NCBI RefSeq assembly: GCF_016906535.1
Contig: NC_057373.1
Location: 1,798,001 to 1,862,000 of the forward strand
Length of the DNA: 64,000 bases
Origin: Rhizoctonia solani
Taxonomy: Eukaryota; Basidiomycota; Agaricomycetes; Cantharellales; Ceratobasidiaceae
Direction: 5' to 3'
Both the position numbers and the translations under genes were made by a program. Shown here in pieces: positions 1 to 10,122 of the stretch; positions within the stretch are counted from its first letter, which is position 1; the number at the start of each line of letters is the position of its first letter. The notes under the pieces are model-generated. The model was not told the DNA's origin. It ran no database searches and worked only from the letters and a program-made list of their open reading frames with translations.

Positions 1-924
1 CCGGAGAAGAATCTGAAGTCAGGTTCTGAAGTGCTCCTCGGAGTGACTGAAAGGGGGTGTAAGCAGTAATTACTAGGACCAGATTTATACAGGATCTTAC
101 CTTGAAGAGAAGTTCATCAACTCCAGTTCGGCGGAGTAGTGACGAAGGAGCTTTCTTTAGTAAGGCGTTAGTTACTTCAACGCCTCTGATTTTGTAGTTG
201 ACTTGTAGTCATCCAGGAGCGTCAAGAGAGGAGGGATTATGAGTGGCCATAGGATTTCGATATCGTTCTCCTGTTATATTCAGCAAGGGTTCCTACTGAA
301 ATAATTCAACTTACATTAATACTCCATAATACCCATACAAGAATGCTCCAGCTACCACTTCCCTTTACCTTCCAGGGCTGTTCGTCGTACATACTCTGCA
401 CACTAATGGCGTTATGCTTCATTCTTCCTGTGTCCAAGTGTACTCCGGGATGCACAGAAGCCTGAAATAAAGGTTTGATATAATCGTTGAGAACACGTGT
501 GGCCACAGCTCTATCGACAGTATCGATACTACCTAGACAGCCTTGGAGTACTTCAGTGGGTCTGGTCGTTGAACGAGACTGTGACTTGCCTTGAGCAACC
601 GCTCTACAAGCCTCGTTCGTAAAGTTATCCTGCCCAATAAACACTGCCGCGAGGGAGATTACTCTAGCTCGCTCGGCCAGACTCAGAGCAGCAGCCTCTC
701 TGTTAAGAACATTCTCGAGCCTCTCCAATATTTTCAGAGTAGAGCTCTTCCAAGTAACCAATGCTTCCGACGATTCGGTGTCAAGCTCTGGCATAGAAAA
801 TCAGTGTCTAATATGTCGTGCGTTATATCCTCCACGAACCAAGCGGTGGTTCGCCTTCGTTCAGGGTCGAAAGTGTTTCAAGGCTCGATGATAGATCATT
901 CAGCGTCGACTCTAAATCCTGCAT
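1..924 (-). CDS. TTI2: TTI2 homologue (TTT complex subunit), 3' end beyond the window
   Basis: Tti2 works with Tel2 and Tti1 in the TTT co-chaperone complex that stabilises PIKK kinases such as TOR, ATM and ATR. Four exons fit: 924-840, 787-315, 270-101 and 46 to the left edge, all with GT-AG introns. The start at 924 opens with MQDLESTLNDL; an ATG at 794 in the same frame lies inside the first intron when exon 1 is used. Family-like segments are MYDEQPWK, then LWPLIIPPLLTLLDDYK, then NYKIRGVEVTNALLKKAP and RRTGVDELLFK. The frame changes by one base between DDYK and NYKIRG near position 202, explained by a single missing G. Assignment rests on the LLDDY...YK+RG block; family knowledge is from memory. 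The C-terminus is not in the window. Confidence 0.72.
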
Positions 925-1087
925 GATGAAATATGTGGCTTGGCGTGAGTTTGTTAGTTCATGATGGTTTTCTGGGTCAGGAGCCCTTGTTCACGTGATC
1001 GTCTCCAAAAGCTGTGATCTTAATCTACTAAAAATTACGAGAAGGAAGAAAACTTTGTATATACTCTAGATAAGTGAGTACATAGAA

Positions 1088-2268
1088 TTAGGGGAACGAT
1101 ATTCCTGCATCCAGGCACCATTTATCCCATAGGCTATCCTGCCTTTTAATTCCCATGCTCCACGGAGCAACCCACATCCAGCGCATTCTATCCCAATACA
1201 GACCGCGCAGCTCTGGTTTGGTAGGCTCATCGGATACGGCAAGCCATACCGGAACTACTGCGCCCTGCCCGTTGGAGATTCCGAAAGTATTTACAAAGCT
1301 TTTAAATGCATTGAGTGCGGCTCCAGAAGACCCTCCTGCACCGTCGGGTTGTGATAGCATCGAAGATTTTACGGTACCTGCATATATTAGGTATATCGTT
1401 TAAAAGCCCGTAAATAAACAGACCCGAATTATGATCCATACCTGGATGGCACGCCTGGACTACAATGCCCTTCCATTTTTCAGCGCCTTGTAGTTTACGT
1501 TGCAAGGTCATGCTCCAGATAGCTTGGCAGGCTTTGGCTCGGGAATAAAGTGCTATCATCATCTCCCATGGTAATACTGCACCTTCCTCATAACGGTTGA
1601 TCATGTCGCTGGCATCGGTATTTTGAGCTTCGAAAGGCGGAGAAGAAAAGAACGAAATCGATGACACGTTTACGATCCGCGCATTTGGCGAAAGGTAACC
1701 CAGTTTTAGTAGAGAGAGGGTCAACAAGGCGTGAGTGAGGTGGTTGGTTTGATAGGTGTCCTCGTATCCGTCGATCGTCGTGGTGCGAGTGTTGAGAACT
1801 CTACCTTGATGCCATCAGAGATGTCAGTTCAGTATACCTATTATAAGAATATCAGTCTCGCTCACCAGCATTATTGATAAGGATGTCAATAGTCAAAGAG
1901 CTCCGTTTACCCCACCGCTCCGCAAACAGACGGGCGCTCCCAAGGCTCGCACAATCTAGGATTTCAACCTCAACTTGCGCACCTTTCACAGCTTGCTCGA
2001 TATCGTTTCGTGCTTTCTCGGCCTTGTCTTTGTTTCTACAGGCCAGAATAACGCGTGCCCCTAATTTGGCCAAGGATTTGGCGGTTTCAAACCCAATACC
2101 AGAATTGGCACCTGTAACGATTGCTTGTTTTCCGCGCAAGTCAGCCGAGGGAGGAGGCATATCATGAAGTAATGGTATAATAAAGTTTCCTAGGCCGTTT
2201 CTAATTTGAGATGCTATAGAAAGGGCCGAGCCAACAGGTGCATAGTGCGCATGTTCGGAATAAGGCAT
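1088..2268 (-). CDS. Short-chain dehydrogenase/reductase (retinol dehydrogenase/WWOX-like)
   Basis: An NAD(P)-dependent oxidoreductase with a classical Rossmann fold; the substrate cannot be predicted. Three exons: 2268-1866, 1798-1442 and 1377-1088. Visible motifs are the cofactor loop TGANSGIG, the NNAG motif split by the first intron, the catalytic serine region IVNVSS and the active-site YSRAK (YxxxK), followed by CHPGTV. The first ATG of the open frame is at 2268 (MPYSEHAHYAP); the frame is open further upstream only with a non-ATG codon. About 349 residues, slightly long for the family because of a 40-residue N-terminal extension. No signal peptide is evident. Fungal SDRs of this subgroup are numerous and usually uncharacterised. 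Confidence 0.88.
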
Positions 2269-2758
2269 ATCGAGTAGATATATGCGGGGATGTTTTGGGG
2301 GGAGACGGCTGGGAGGTATTGAAGTTGAGAACTGAGGCAACGGGGGACCTGTGAGCAGTAAGTGCAGAACAGAGGACCTTTTATACCTTTAAGATTGATT
2401 TTTTTCTTTTCGCATTAATGCAGCAGCACTTGCTATGGATATATTTCTAAGCCACTATTGAGGGTTGTGTACAGCTGTCGGACTCGGGCATGTCGTAGCC
2501 CGATGGCCGACCAGTTAAATAACGGCCATTATAGATGATTGAAACATATGCCTGTGGAGAGATGCCTAGGCTCTAAATATATTGAATCAAGTTCAAAGGT
2601 CAACAATGTACGAGGGTGGTTCTGGGGGGGGGGAGATCAGAGAGACCGTCGGGGGGCTATAGTAATTTCAAATTTAGTTGGCTGATACAGCGAGCGGAAT
2701 GATACACGGATCTGAACATTGATTCAAAAACCAAATAAAAACATCCGTATATGCGGGG
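2269..2758. other. Intergenic region with a 10-G tract
   Basis: Between the start of the dehydrogenase and the end of the PPR gene, both on the minus strand. It holds the promoter of the dehydrogenase. The only notable item is an uninterrupted run of ten G at 2624-2633, a likely place for length errors. No coding frame here looks real. Confidence 0.5.
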
Positions 2759-4609
2759 TTATATTTTAACACCCATCTTTCTCAACCATCCCCGTGTTCT
2801 CTTTCCAAGTGCTCTGTTCCAGCCCACATCGGCACCCCATCTATCGCGCACTTTTTCCCACATCTCGCGTACACGCTCGCTCTCTCTTCCCATTTCTGCC
2901 GTACCAGCGGCAGCACGAAGTAGCCACCATAACACGCTAGTAGTAGGAGTTGTAGTGCCTAGAGCAGCAATGTAAGAATCGGTCACTGCAAGTAAAGCAC
3001 CGCGGGTCCACGGGTTCGGCAATCGGCTCATCAGCCGCACTTCTGGAAATTTCCCCTTCATAACTTCATGAATAATTTCTTCTGTATCCGTCGACGTAAC
3101 TGGAGGCTCTGATGAGGCGGTAGGTGTAAAGCGAGTGGGAAGATGGGAAAAGAACGACAGGTCGTGCGATGGTGGTGGTAGCATGGGGGGCAGGCTTCGA
3201 CTGCTCCGACTAAGGGATCTAGCCCCGACACAATGCCTTACGAATCCCAAGAAAAAGGCTCGAAACATGACCACTGTTGTCTCTTCTTCACTTAAATAAT
3301 CGCGCTTTGTCGAAAGCTCATGATTCAGCTCTTGAGGGGACGACATATATGCACGGTAAATTTGCAAAGCCCTCACAAGGTCGCCGTGGTAGCACAAGCA
3401 CTGGATGAGTACGCTGTACGTGATGCGGTTCGGAACAAGAGATGGTGGGAGCGGCGGGGAAAGTCCAGGAATACTGAGGACGGGATTGGCTTCATCTGGA
3501 ATGACGCTTGAAGGGTGTGGTTGGTCTGAAGCGCCTCCGTCCCATACATTACGTCGGAGAGCATAGTATATACCCATAGCAACTTCGAGGTTATGGCCAC
3601 CATTTCTGCCCCATGCCCATATAGCAGCTGTTAGGCCGTCAACCCCAACCTCCCAACCTTCCTTGACCATAGCTTGTAGAGTGTTCCGTGCTCGAGGAAG
3701 TTCGCCGACCCGCCCGTAGAATGGAACGAGAGTTAGGAACGAAAGCCGATCAGGAGGAACTTTGCTGGCTTGCATAAGGGCTAATGCATGCTGGACAGCA
3801 CGGTGCTCTCGTGTACGTGCAGCAGCAGCTAGGAGGGTATTGTATGTTACAACATCAGGTTTGAACACGGCGTGGGAGCCCTTGCTCATGTCCTGTATGA
3901 CGGCGACTACAGCTCGGTAGTCCTCGAGAGTGGTTTTACGGAACCCACGGCCGGCAAAATCTGCCAGTGAGTTCCATTGCCATGATCGAAGAGGCTCTCC
4001 GGCAGCGCGAAGGATAGCGAGGAGGCTCAGAAGACGTCGGAATAGATCGCGGTTACGGGGTCGAGTGCGAGCTAATAATGCAGAAAAGCGAACGATTGTG
4101 TCGGAGGGAAGAGCGACTGCACCTCGAGGGTGGGCGCTGACGAATGCATCATAATGTTTGATTACAGCGCCGAGGTTTCCGTCGGTTATGTATTGCTCGA
4201 GGTCGGCAAGCAATTCTCTTTGATAGTCCGTATATGCCTCTTCTCCTTCGCCCTGCTTTCGATGACGGCGGAATGTAGGTGGGTTTGATGTCCCAAAATC
4301 TTCTGGATGAGCTCCTTGCGAAATATCTCTGAGAAAGGGAGAAAATGTTGGAGAATTGGATAAATTCGTAGGGGGTAGTCGAGGAGCTAGAAGCTCTGAA
4401 AGCGGGAACGAGGAAATAGCACTCTCTCCGAGGGATGGTGAATCTGGAGATTCGGTCCATATGGAATCTTGGTCTTCTGGGATACGGTGTGTCCAAGCTT
4501 TTCTGCGTGCCAGAGTCTTGGTCTGTTTCGATGGCCCAGCGACGTGACAAGAAGTACAGAATTGGCAGACGCGAGCAAACGAACGTACACCAGCAACGGG
4601 GCGTAGCAT
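2759..4609 (-). CDS. Pentatricopeptide repeat protein, probably mitochondrial
   Basis: PPR proteins bind organellar RNA. The repeats are clearest in the middle: VVTYNTLLAAAARTREHRAV, then PDRLSFLTLVPFYGRVGELP, and later PNRITYSVLIQCLCYHGDLV. The chosen ATG at 4609 gives MLRPVAGVRSFARVCQF, rich in Arg and hydrophobic residues with no acidic residue, as in a mitochondrial presequence. The open frame extends upstream only through a TTG codon and would run into the divergent GTP cyclohydrolase promoter. About 616 residues with no introns, unusual in this intron-rich window. It starts 167 bp from the divergent FOL2 gene. Its RNA target cannot be inferred. Confidence 0.82.
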   Translation of the reverse strand: MLRPVAGVRSFARVCQFCTSCHVAGPSKQTKTLARRKAWTHRIPEDQDSIWTESPDSPSLGESAISSFPLSELLAPRLPPTNLSNSPTFSPFLRDISQGAHPEDFGTSNPPTFRRHRKQGEGEEAYTDYQRELLADLEQYITDGNLGAVIKHYDAFVSAHPRGAVALPSDTIVRFSALLARTRPRNRDLFRRLLSLLAILRAAGEPLRSWQWNSLADFAGRGFRKTTLEDYRAVVAVIQDMSKGSHAVFKPDVVTYNTLLAAAARTREHRAVQHALALMQASKVPPDRLSFLTLVPFYGRVGELPRARNTLQAMVKEGWEVGVDGLTAAIWAWGRNGGHNLEVAMGIYYALRRNVWDGGASDQPHPSSVIPDEANPVLSIPGLSPPLPPSLVPNRITYSVLIQCLCYHGDLVRALQIYRAYMSSPQELNHELSTKRDYLSEEETTVVMFRAFFLGFVRHCVGARSLSRSSRSLPPMLPPPSHDLSFFSHLPTRFTPTASSEPPVTSTDTEEIIHEVMKGKFPEVRLMSRLPNPWTRGALLAVTDSYIAALGTTTPTTSVLWWLLRAAAGTAEMGRESERVREMWEKVRDRWGADVGWNRALGKRTRGWLRKMGVKI

Positions 4610-4776
4610 GAACGCTGGAAAGCGTCGAAAGATAAATTGGTCACGGGACACTTTCCGATCATCTTGATCATCACATAAGCAGAACAAGAAAGTACAAAAT
4701 GCACTCATCTGTCTCGAGGTCCATTCGCTTTGCACGACGTTATCCCATACGCATCCCAAACAAATACCCTAGAAAA

Positions 4777-5857
4777 ATGTCTGCTCGAGATATGGTCGAT
4801 GGCTACCAGGTGGATAGCGACTCGGGGGCTGAAGACGCCTATAACACTTCAACTCCCTCCGCAAATGCTGGTTCACTTAGCCCTCGCGGACGTCCTGGGA
4901 TCAATACACCAACCCACTTGGCCCTTGCCGCTGCAGCCGCCAGAGTATCTGCACCCAGTCCCGTAATAGATCCAAACGGTCTTGGATGGCCTGGTGAGTC
5001 AAGTCTTCAACACCCTGCTCGCTGATATTCATATACCACACAAATAGCCAAATCAACGCTCTCTCGTCTACATGAATCCCCAGAACAAAAAACACAGAGA
5101 ATCGAAAAGCTTGCTGGGGCCGTTCGTACCTTGCTTGAATGTATCGGCGAAGATCCCGAAAGAGAGGGGCTGCAGCGTACCCCAGACAGGTACGCCAAAG
5201 CATTGTTGTGGATGACCAAGGGATACGAAGAGAAGCTCAGTGGTAAGACCTATTCTCATATATTCACAACCCCTCTACAACCTCTTTTGCCTCAGAGGTC
5301 ATCAATAATGCTGTATTTGCTGAAGACCACGATGAAATGGTAATCGTACGGGACATTGATGTATTCAGTCTCTGCGAACATCATATGGTTCCGTTCACAG
5401 GCAAGGTAACAGATACCAGCACATCCCAAAACTACCCACGTTCCGACCGCATATTATTACAGATTTCCATTGGATATATTCCCAACAAGCTTGTTCTCGG
5501 CCTCTCTAAACTTGCCCGGATTGCGGAAACATTCTCCCGGCGGCTCCAAGTTCAGGAACGACTCACACGCCAGGTGGCATTGGCTGTAGAAGAGGCTATC
5601 AGGCCGAAAGGTGTTGCTGTTGTAATGGAAGCTACGTGAGTTGGGCTCTCAGTCAAATGTGTTCCACCCCATTCTATGACTCATTTCCTCTTGGTCTGTT
5701 TCGTATCCACAGACATTTATGTATGGCTATGCGCGGTGTTCAAAAGCCAGGCGCAACGACCGTGACATCGACAATGCTAGGTTGTTTCCGCTCTCAAGCC
5801 AAGACGCGCGAGGAGTTTTTAACATTGATCCGAACTCCATCGGTCAATCGATTCTGA
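4777..5857 (+). CDS. FOL2: GTP cyclohydrolase I
   Basis: Converts GTP to 7,8-dihydroneopterin triphosphate, the first step towards folate and pterins. Five exons: 4777-4993, 5048-5242, 5296-5405, 5463-5635 and 5713-5857, all in phase. Family landmarks: [19 protein letters not shown], the zinc-binding and catalytic [20 protein letters not shown], and the second zinc cysteine in HLCMAMRGV near the end. The last residues FLTLIRTP also match the family. The start [13 protein letters not shown] at 4777 gives a disordered Ser/Pro-rich N-terminus of about 70 residues as in other fungal enzymes; an in-frame ATG at 4699 would add 26 Arg-rich residues inside the promoter shared with the PPR gene. Confidence 0.95.
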
Positions 5858-6222
5858 TCCACTGAAACGACATCTCAATAGAACTAGGCACGCACCGAAT
5901 CCAACTTCCGCGTTCGCTATCGATTTTTGGAATGTCCTATGCATATATGCGATTAACTTAAATAACTATACCTTTTACTAGTGCACTCAACTGCATGTAC
6001 TCTACGCATCAAGCGAATGAAATAATGGAGCCAAGATAACTTGTTTCAGATACACGATATTATTCCCATCTTACAAACTCCGGTCGGTATATAAGATACC
6101 GACATACATAATTAACCTGGTAGCGTATACTTTAATCACAGCGATTCGTTCCGAAGGTGTCAATTTCCGAGGCGTCAGTTTTCGAGGTTTCAAGTCTTGA
6201 TCGATTCATCTATATCGTCCGT
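5858..6222. other. Convergent intergenic region
   Basis: AT-rich stretch between the convergent 3' ends of FOL2 and GPC1. It probably holds both 3' UTRs and poly(A) signals. No coding frame or repeat was seen. Confidence 0.5.
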
Positions 6223-8195
6223 TTACTGGTTCTTCTTCTGTTCGTCCTTCAAGCTCAAAGAAAGTTCTTCAACAAATTCGTCAGACCTATCGCGTCCCAT
6301 GACCAGGGGTGAATTTGGGGCGCTGGATGAAGAAGACTCGCCCGGGTCGCTACTCGCGCTGACACTAGGGCGCTGAGGGGACGTGTTCGCGCCTTGGCTC
6401 TGAGGGGTAGTAGCACCAGCAGCAGTTGCTTCGGCGAGTTCTTTTCGCAATGTTTCAAGTTCCCGCTCGAATCTAAAGGCGGGCCTCGGTCAGTATACTG
6501 TAGAAGTCGGTCGATATATGGAATACACACTTGCGCCCGAAAACTTCAATATAGAATCCTCCACCGTTCCACACACTGACTGAAAAGATAAACATGAGGA
6601 ATGCGCCGGACCACTTCGGACTCGTATACAATAGGAAGATAGCCGGCAAGCAGGTCAAAACCGAATAGACTAGACATGGAATTAGTCAACCGACGAGAAG
6701 GTGTTTTGGGAGTACTTACCAAGCTGGCCCATCATGAATCCTAATTCTCGATACTGTGCAGGAATAGAACTTAGTGCTTTGCCAATGGCACCACGCTTTT
6801 CGTTGAGCAGGAAAGAGAACGAAGTGGTGCGCTGACCAGACTCGATCTTTTTGCGTTTATCAACAAGGACGAACTTCCAGTACAAAGTCTGCCATATCAA
6901 GTCTCCATAGTAAATCAGTATTAACGCAGCGTATATCATCGAAGCCTTTCTCACATATAATAGTGCTAAGGAAGAGTGATTGAACAGGCTCTAGATATTG
7001 GACCTTGGCCGCAGCAGGGAAGCGTTCCTTAACGTTTGGATAAAAGTGACTGCACGGATTCGTCAGATAAATCCAGTCATTGTTCGTTAGTGCTTACCGT
7101 ATCACAGTAAACACAAATGGAGGATAAATGTGAATGAATAAGGATATAACTTTGTCTAGGTCGTGAAACACAAGACTGTTCCGCCAGGTGATCACAGCGC
7201 TTGCCAAGGAGCCTTGTATTCGTTTGTTAGTTTGTTATCGCGAAGATAATGCGTTGAGGCATACCATGAGAAAGCAAGTATGCCGCAACCCAAAGCGTAG
7301 TGTTAGACGGGGCCCACCAGATGTACGCTAGACACAAGATTTGTGCGTAGTAACAAAGATCGAATAGAAAATAATGCCTATAAATGGCATGAGCGTAATA
7401 GAGACCTCAGCGTCAAGCCCACGTACCAGTGTTTCTTCTTGTAGACATAAAATCTTGTCGGAAGGAAATAGGCGACGTGTACCGAGTATACAACGTGCAA
7501 CCATTCTGGGGCTAGTCCAAACAAGAGAGCAGACGCGAGAACCATCATAACACCATAGAAGAAAGAGACCTGATGCAGAATAAGTTGTCAGTTAAGCTGT
7601 CCATCAAGTTGCCGATCTCTGCCTACAACTTACCTTCTCTCGAGTACGGACAACAGTAGCGCTCTCCCATGCATCCTGTACAGTGGATATACGTTTCTGG
7701 AACTTTTTCTTGATCTTTGCCAGTTCCACCTCTATTTCTTTGCTTCTTTCATCATATAAGCGGGTTAACTCCGTTGGGGTCTTCGTCCGCTTCAGAGCCT
7801 CGGATGTAGTGCGCTTCAGGGCATAGCCTGCCTTGCGTTTCCACCGATCGCTATGATGTTTAAAACGACGTTCGAGAAGATCGATTCGAGAGTCGAAATA
7901 TGTTTCGAGAGTATCTAAGAAGGTACAAGTATGATATGAGCCACAGCCATCCGACGTGATCTTATGACGTACCGAGCAGTGTCAAAGAACCAGCCCAGTA
8001 TTGACTGGAATCATCGCGTGAGGTAAACTTTTCTGATTGGTAGCCACCAGCCTTCAGGTTTGGGGTCGGTAGTACTGTAGAGTCCCCTCGGGGAGATTCA
8101 AGAGGGGAAGCATCCGAAACAACAGATGAGGGGGTATCGGCCACAAGCGCTGGAGTAGACAAGTGATTGGAACTTTGAACCGGCTTCGAGGCCAT
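6223..8195 (-). CDS. GPC1: Glycerophosphocholine acyltransferase (DUF2838 family)
   Basis: Gpc1 acylates glycerophosphocholine to lysophosphatidylcholine in phospholipid remodelling; it is an integral membrane enzyme. I traced about eight exons. In order: a Ser/Pro-rich N-terminus, a charged coiled-coil stretch (LYDERSKEIEVELAKIKKKF), then several membrane segments (VSFFYGVMMVLASALLFGL; LCYYAQILCLAYIWWAP), the conserved NSLVFHDLDKVISLFIHIYP, SLFLSTIIYLIWQTLYWKF (made only when intron 6903-6954 is removed), KKIESGQRTTSFSFLL, a further hydrophobic domain, and a Ser-rich cytosolic tail ending SLKDEQKKNQ. The family assignment rests on these C-terminal blocks and is from memory of fungal DUF2838 proteins. 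Three CACGTG sites lie just upstream of the start. Confidence 0.88.
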
Positions 8196-8294
8196 CTCTC
8201 TCTTCTATAAGCTCTCTCGACTCTCAGTCGCAGGGCGGACGGGGTAGGAAGGGGGTATGGTGTGGCGATTAGCACCACCCAAGGTAGTGCTTAA

Positions 8295-8477
8295 CACGTG
8301 TAAATCGCGTAGAATGGAGCCACGTGATAGTTCTCGAAGTCGTCAAGCGATTTATCCGAAAGACACACTGCTGTGGTTGAGCTTGAAGGTCAAGATCGTC
8401 ACCAAGTCCCGAGGGTATCGCAAGCGACTCGGGTCCAACAACCCTCGAATTAGGGTCCTTAGCCGTCATACCACGTG
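8295..8477. promoter_or_regulatory. Three CACGTG E-boxes upstream of GPC1
   Basis: Perfect palindromic CACGTG hexamers lie at 8295-8300, 8321-8326 and 8472-8477, that is 100-282 bp upstream of the GPC1 start codon at 8195. This is the core site of bHLH factors such as Pho4, Cbf1 and, in relaxed form, Ino2/Ino4. The hexamers are seen directly; their use is an inference. Confidence 0.45.
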
Positions 8478-8847
8478 TGGGTGTCATGTCCCTCCAGTAA
8501 GCCACATAATTTTGTTACACCCAAATTAAGTATTGTTACGCATATGCATATATACGATAGATAAAATGAACACATAGGTATTGTACAGATTAGTGAACAT
8601 CGAGAAGTAATATATATGCGACATAAATCTGGTTCGGAAGGTGTCATAGGTTCAGAGTCCACCAAAAGTTCCAAGCTAAAAAGGGAAACAATATGACCAT
8701 GCTGTAGACACGATATGTGAATGAAGTTGAATACAATAAATTATTATGAAATGGTATTGATTCGGAGAGTTCGGGGGTATGTTGTAAACCTACCACCACC
8801 CCAACTTTTGAGGCAGTACGGGCTTATGGGCGCTATCAAGTGCAGGT
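8478..8847. other. Intergenic region
   Basis: Between the E-box region of GPC1 and the stop of the next minus-strand gene. AT-rich, no convincing coding frame, repeat or RNA gene. Confidence 0.45.
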
Positions 8848-9682
8848 TCACTCAGGGAGGGCGGTTGAGAGTACATTTCGCCTTTGTTGCCGGTCCATTA
8901 TCAACGAGCGCACCTGGGTGGTATTCGAACGTGAAAGAGAGGTTGGATTGCGCCGAGTGCAAACGTTTGTGCGCTGGGCGTGAGCCTGGGAAACGGCTGA
9001 GGAAGACCAATGCGAATGGTCGTGGAGCGGCCAATTACAGTGGGGCGATGCGACCGGCGATTCTACTCGGTTTTCGATTGCACGGTCGACGACAGACCAG
9101 TCTACGATGTAATTCTCTTGAGTTGGCCTGCGAGACTCATGTGGTGCGGCAGAGGGAAGTGAGTATACCGAGGCAACGGTCGATCTACATAATTTACGTG
9201 TCAATAACGAAATCAGTGTCAAATAATTCGTATGACTTACCTTCGTGTGATGTCGCCCCCAGGCGTTACTTTTGGCTGATAATGGGGTGAATTCTTCCAC
9301 TCGACTCCAGAGTGCTCAATAAGTGTGTTCTGCCTCGCGATAATACTGCCGGACGAGATTGATGTAGCAACACTCCTGGTGAACGCAGTAGTCAATAGCG
9401 GGAGTTCTTGTCTGCTCCTGCGGGAGGCCGGGGGGAAGGTGTATCTAGAGGTTCAAGTTCATGGCCTTCCAGGAAAGTAGGGGAGTTTCCACTGCGGCTT
9501 GTCCGACGAATATGTGAACGCCGCTTGAGGCTTGCAGCTGGTTGCTGCGCGAGCACAACCTCGGGAGCCCCAATGGTGGGCCTTCGAGTAGTACGTGGAC
9601 CCCCAACAATCTGGTAAGCACTATGAGATATCCCATTCGACTGCATTATGCTCGATAGTCGCGGTCGGGTGATAGAGGTCAT
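8848..9682 (-). CDS. Hypothetical protein, gene model uncertain
   Basis: I do not recognise this gene. The 5' part from the ATG at 9682 reads MTSITRPRLSSIMQSNG and is basic and disordered. A second open stretch, in a different frame, runs through GGDITR to a good GTAAGT donor at about 9242, and the following exon continues in phase (STVASVYSLPSAAPHE) to the stop at 8848. Joining the first two stretches needs a frame change near 9430; a donor around 9490 with an acceptor around 9415 would do it, but no splice site is compelling. The product would be about 250 residues, rich in Arg, Ser and His, with no signal peptide or membrane segment. It could be two small genes, or not coding at all. Confidence 0.35.
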
Positions 9683-10122
9683 AAGAGGCGAGGACTTAGT
9701 GAGTTAAGGTTGGAGGCTTGGTTAAAAACGGGTGCCTAGATGATAGAAGAGCAGAAGGATCAGTAGGGCTGAGGAGCGTTGGATGCGAGGGTGCAATCTA
9801 TATAAACACAGCCAATTGGCGTGGTGCCTAAGCAGCATGGCATGATGACACATCGTACTGCCTTTGCTTCGGTGAAGCTCAGGTCATCTATGCACAGTCA
9901 GTCGTGGGGTTCTACCGAAGGTCTCGGTGGTCAACTGCATTAGGCCTTGGCGCTTTGCTGCAGCGTTATGCCTGAGATGGCCATCTTTATGCGCGTCTGG
10001 CGCAAGGTCCGGGTTGCAATGTGTTCACAGGCAGGGCGGTAATCTAACATTTTTGGTTTTCGCGATCGGCATTTACAATATAAGATCTGCAATAACAGAA
10101 CAGCTACGACGAACACATGTGA
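9683..10122. other. Intergenic region
   Basis: Between the uncertain gene (start 9682) and the 3' end of the GH88-type gene. A TATATAAA string sits near 9800 but on the strand opposite to the flanking gene. Nothing else noted. Confidence 0.4.

Noticed and set aside
8721..9290. Plus-strand open frame of 189 codons
   Set aside because: Overlaps the better-spliced minus-strand stretch, lacks any motif, and begins in an AT-rich non-coding region.
9790..9805. TATATAAA box
   Set aside because: Points to the plus strand where no gene follows; both flanking genes are on the minus strand.
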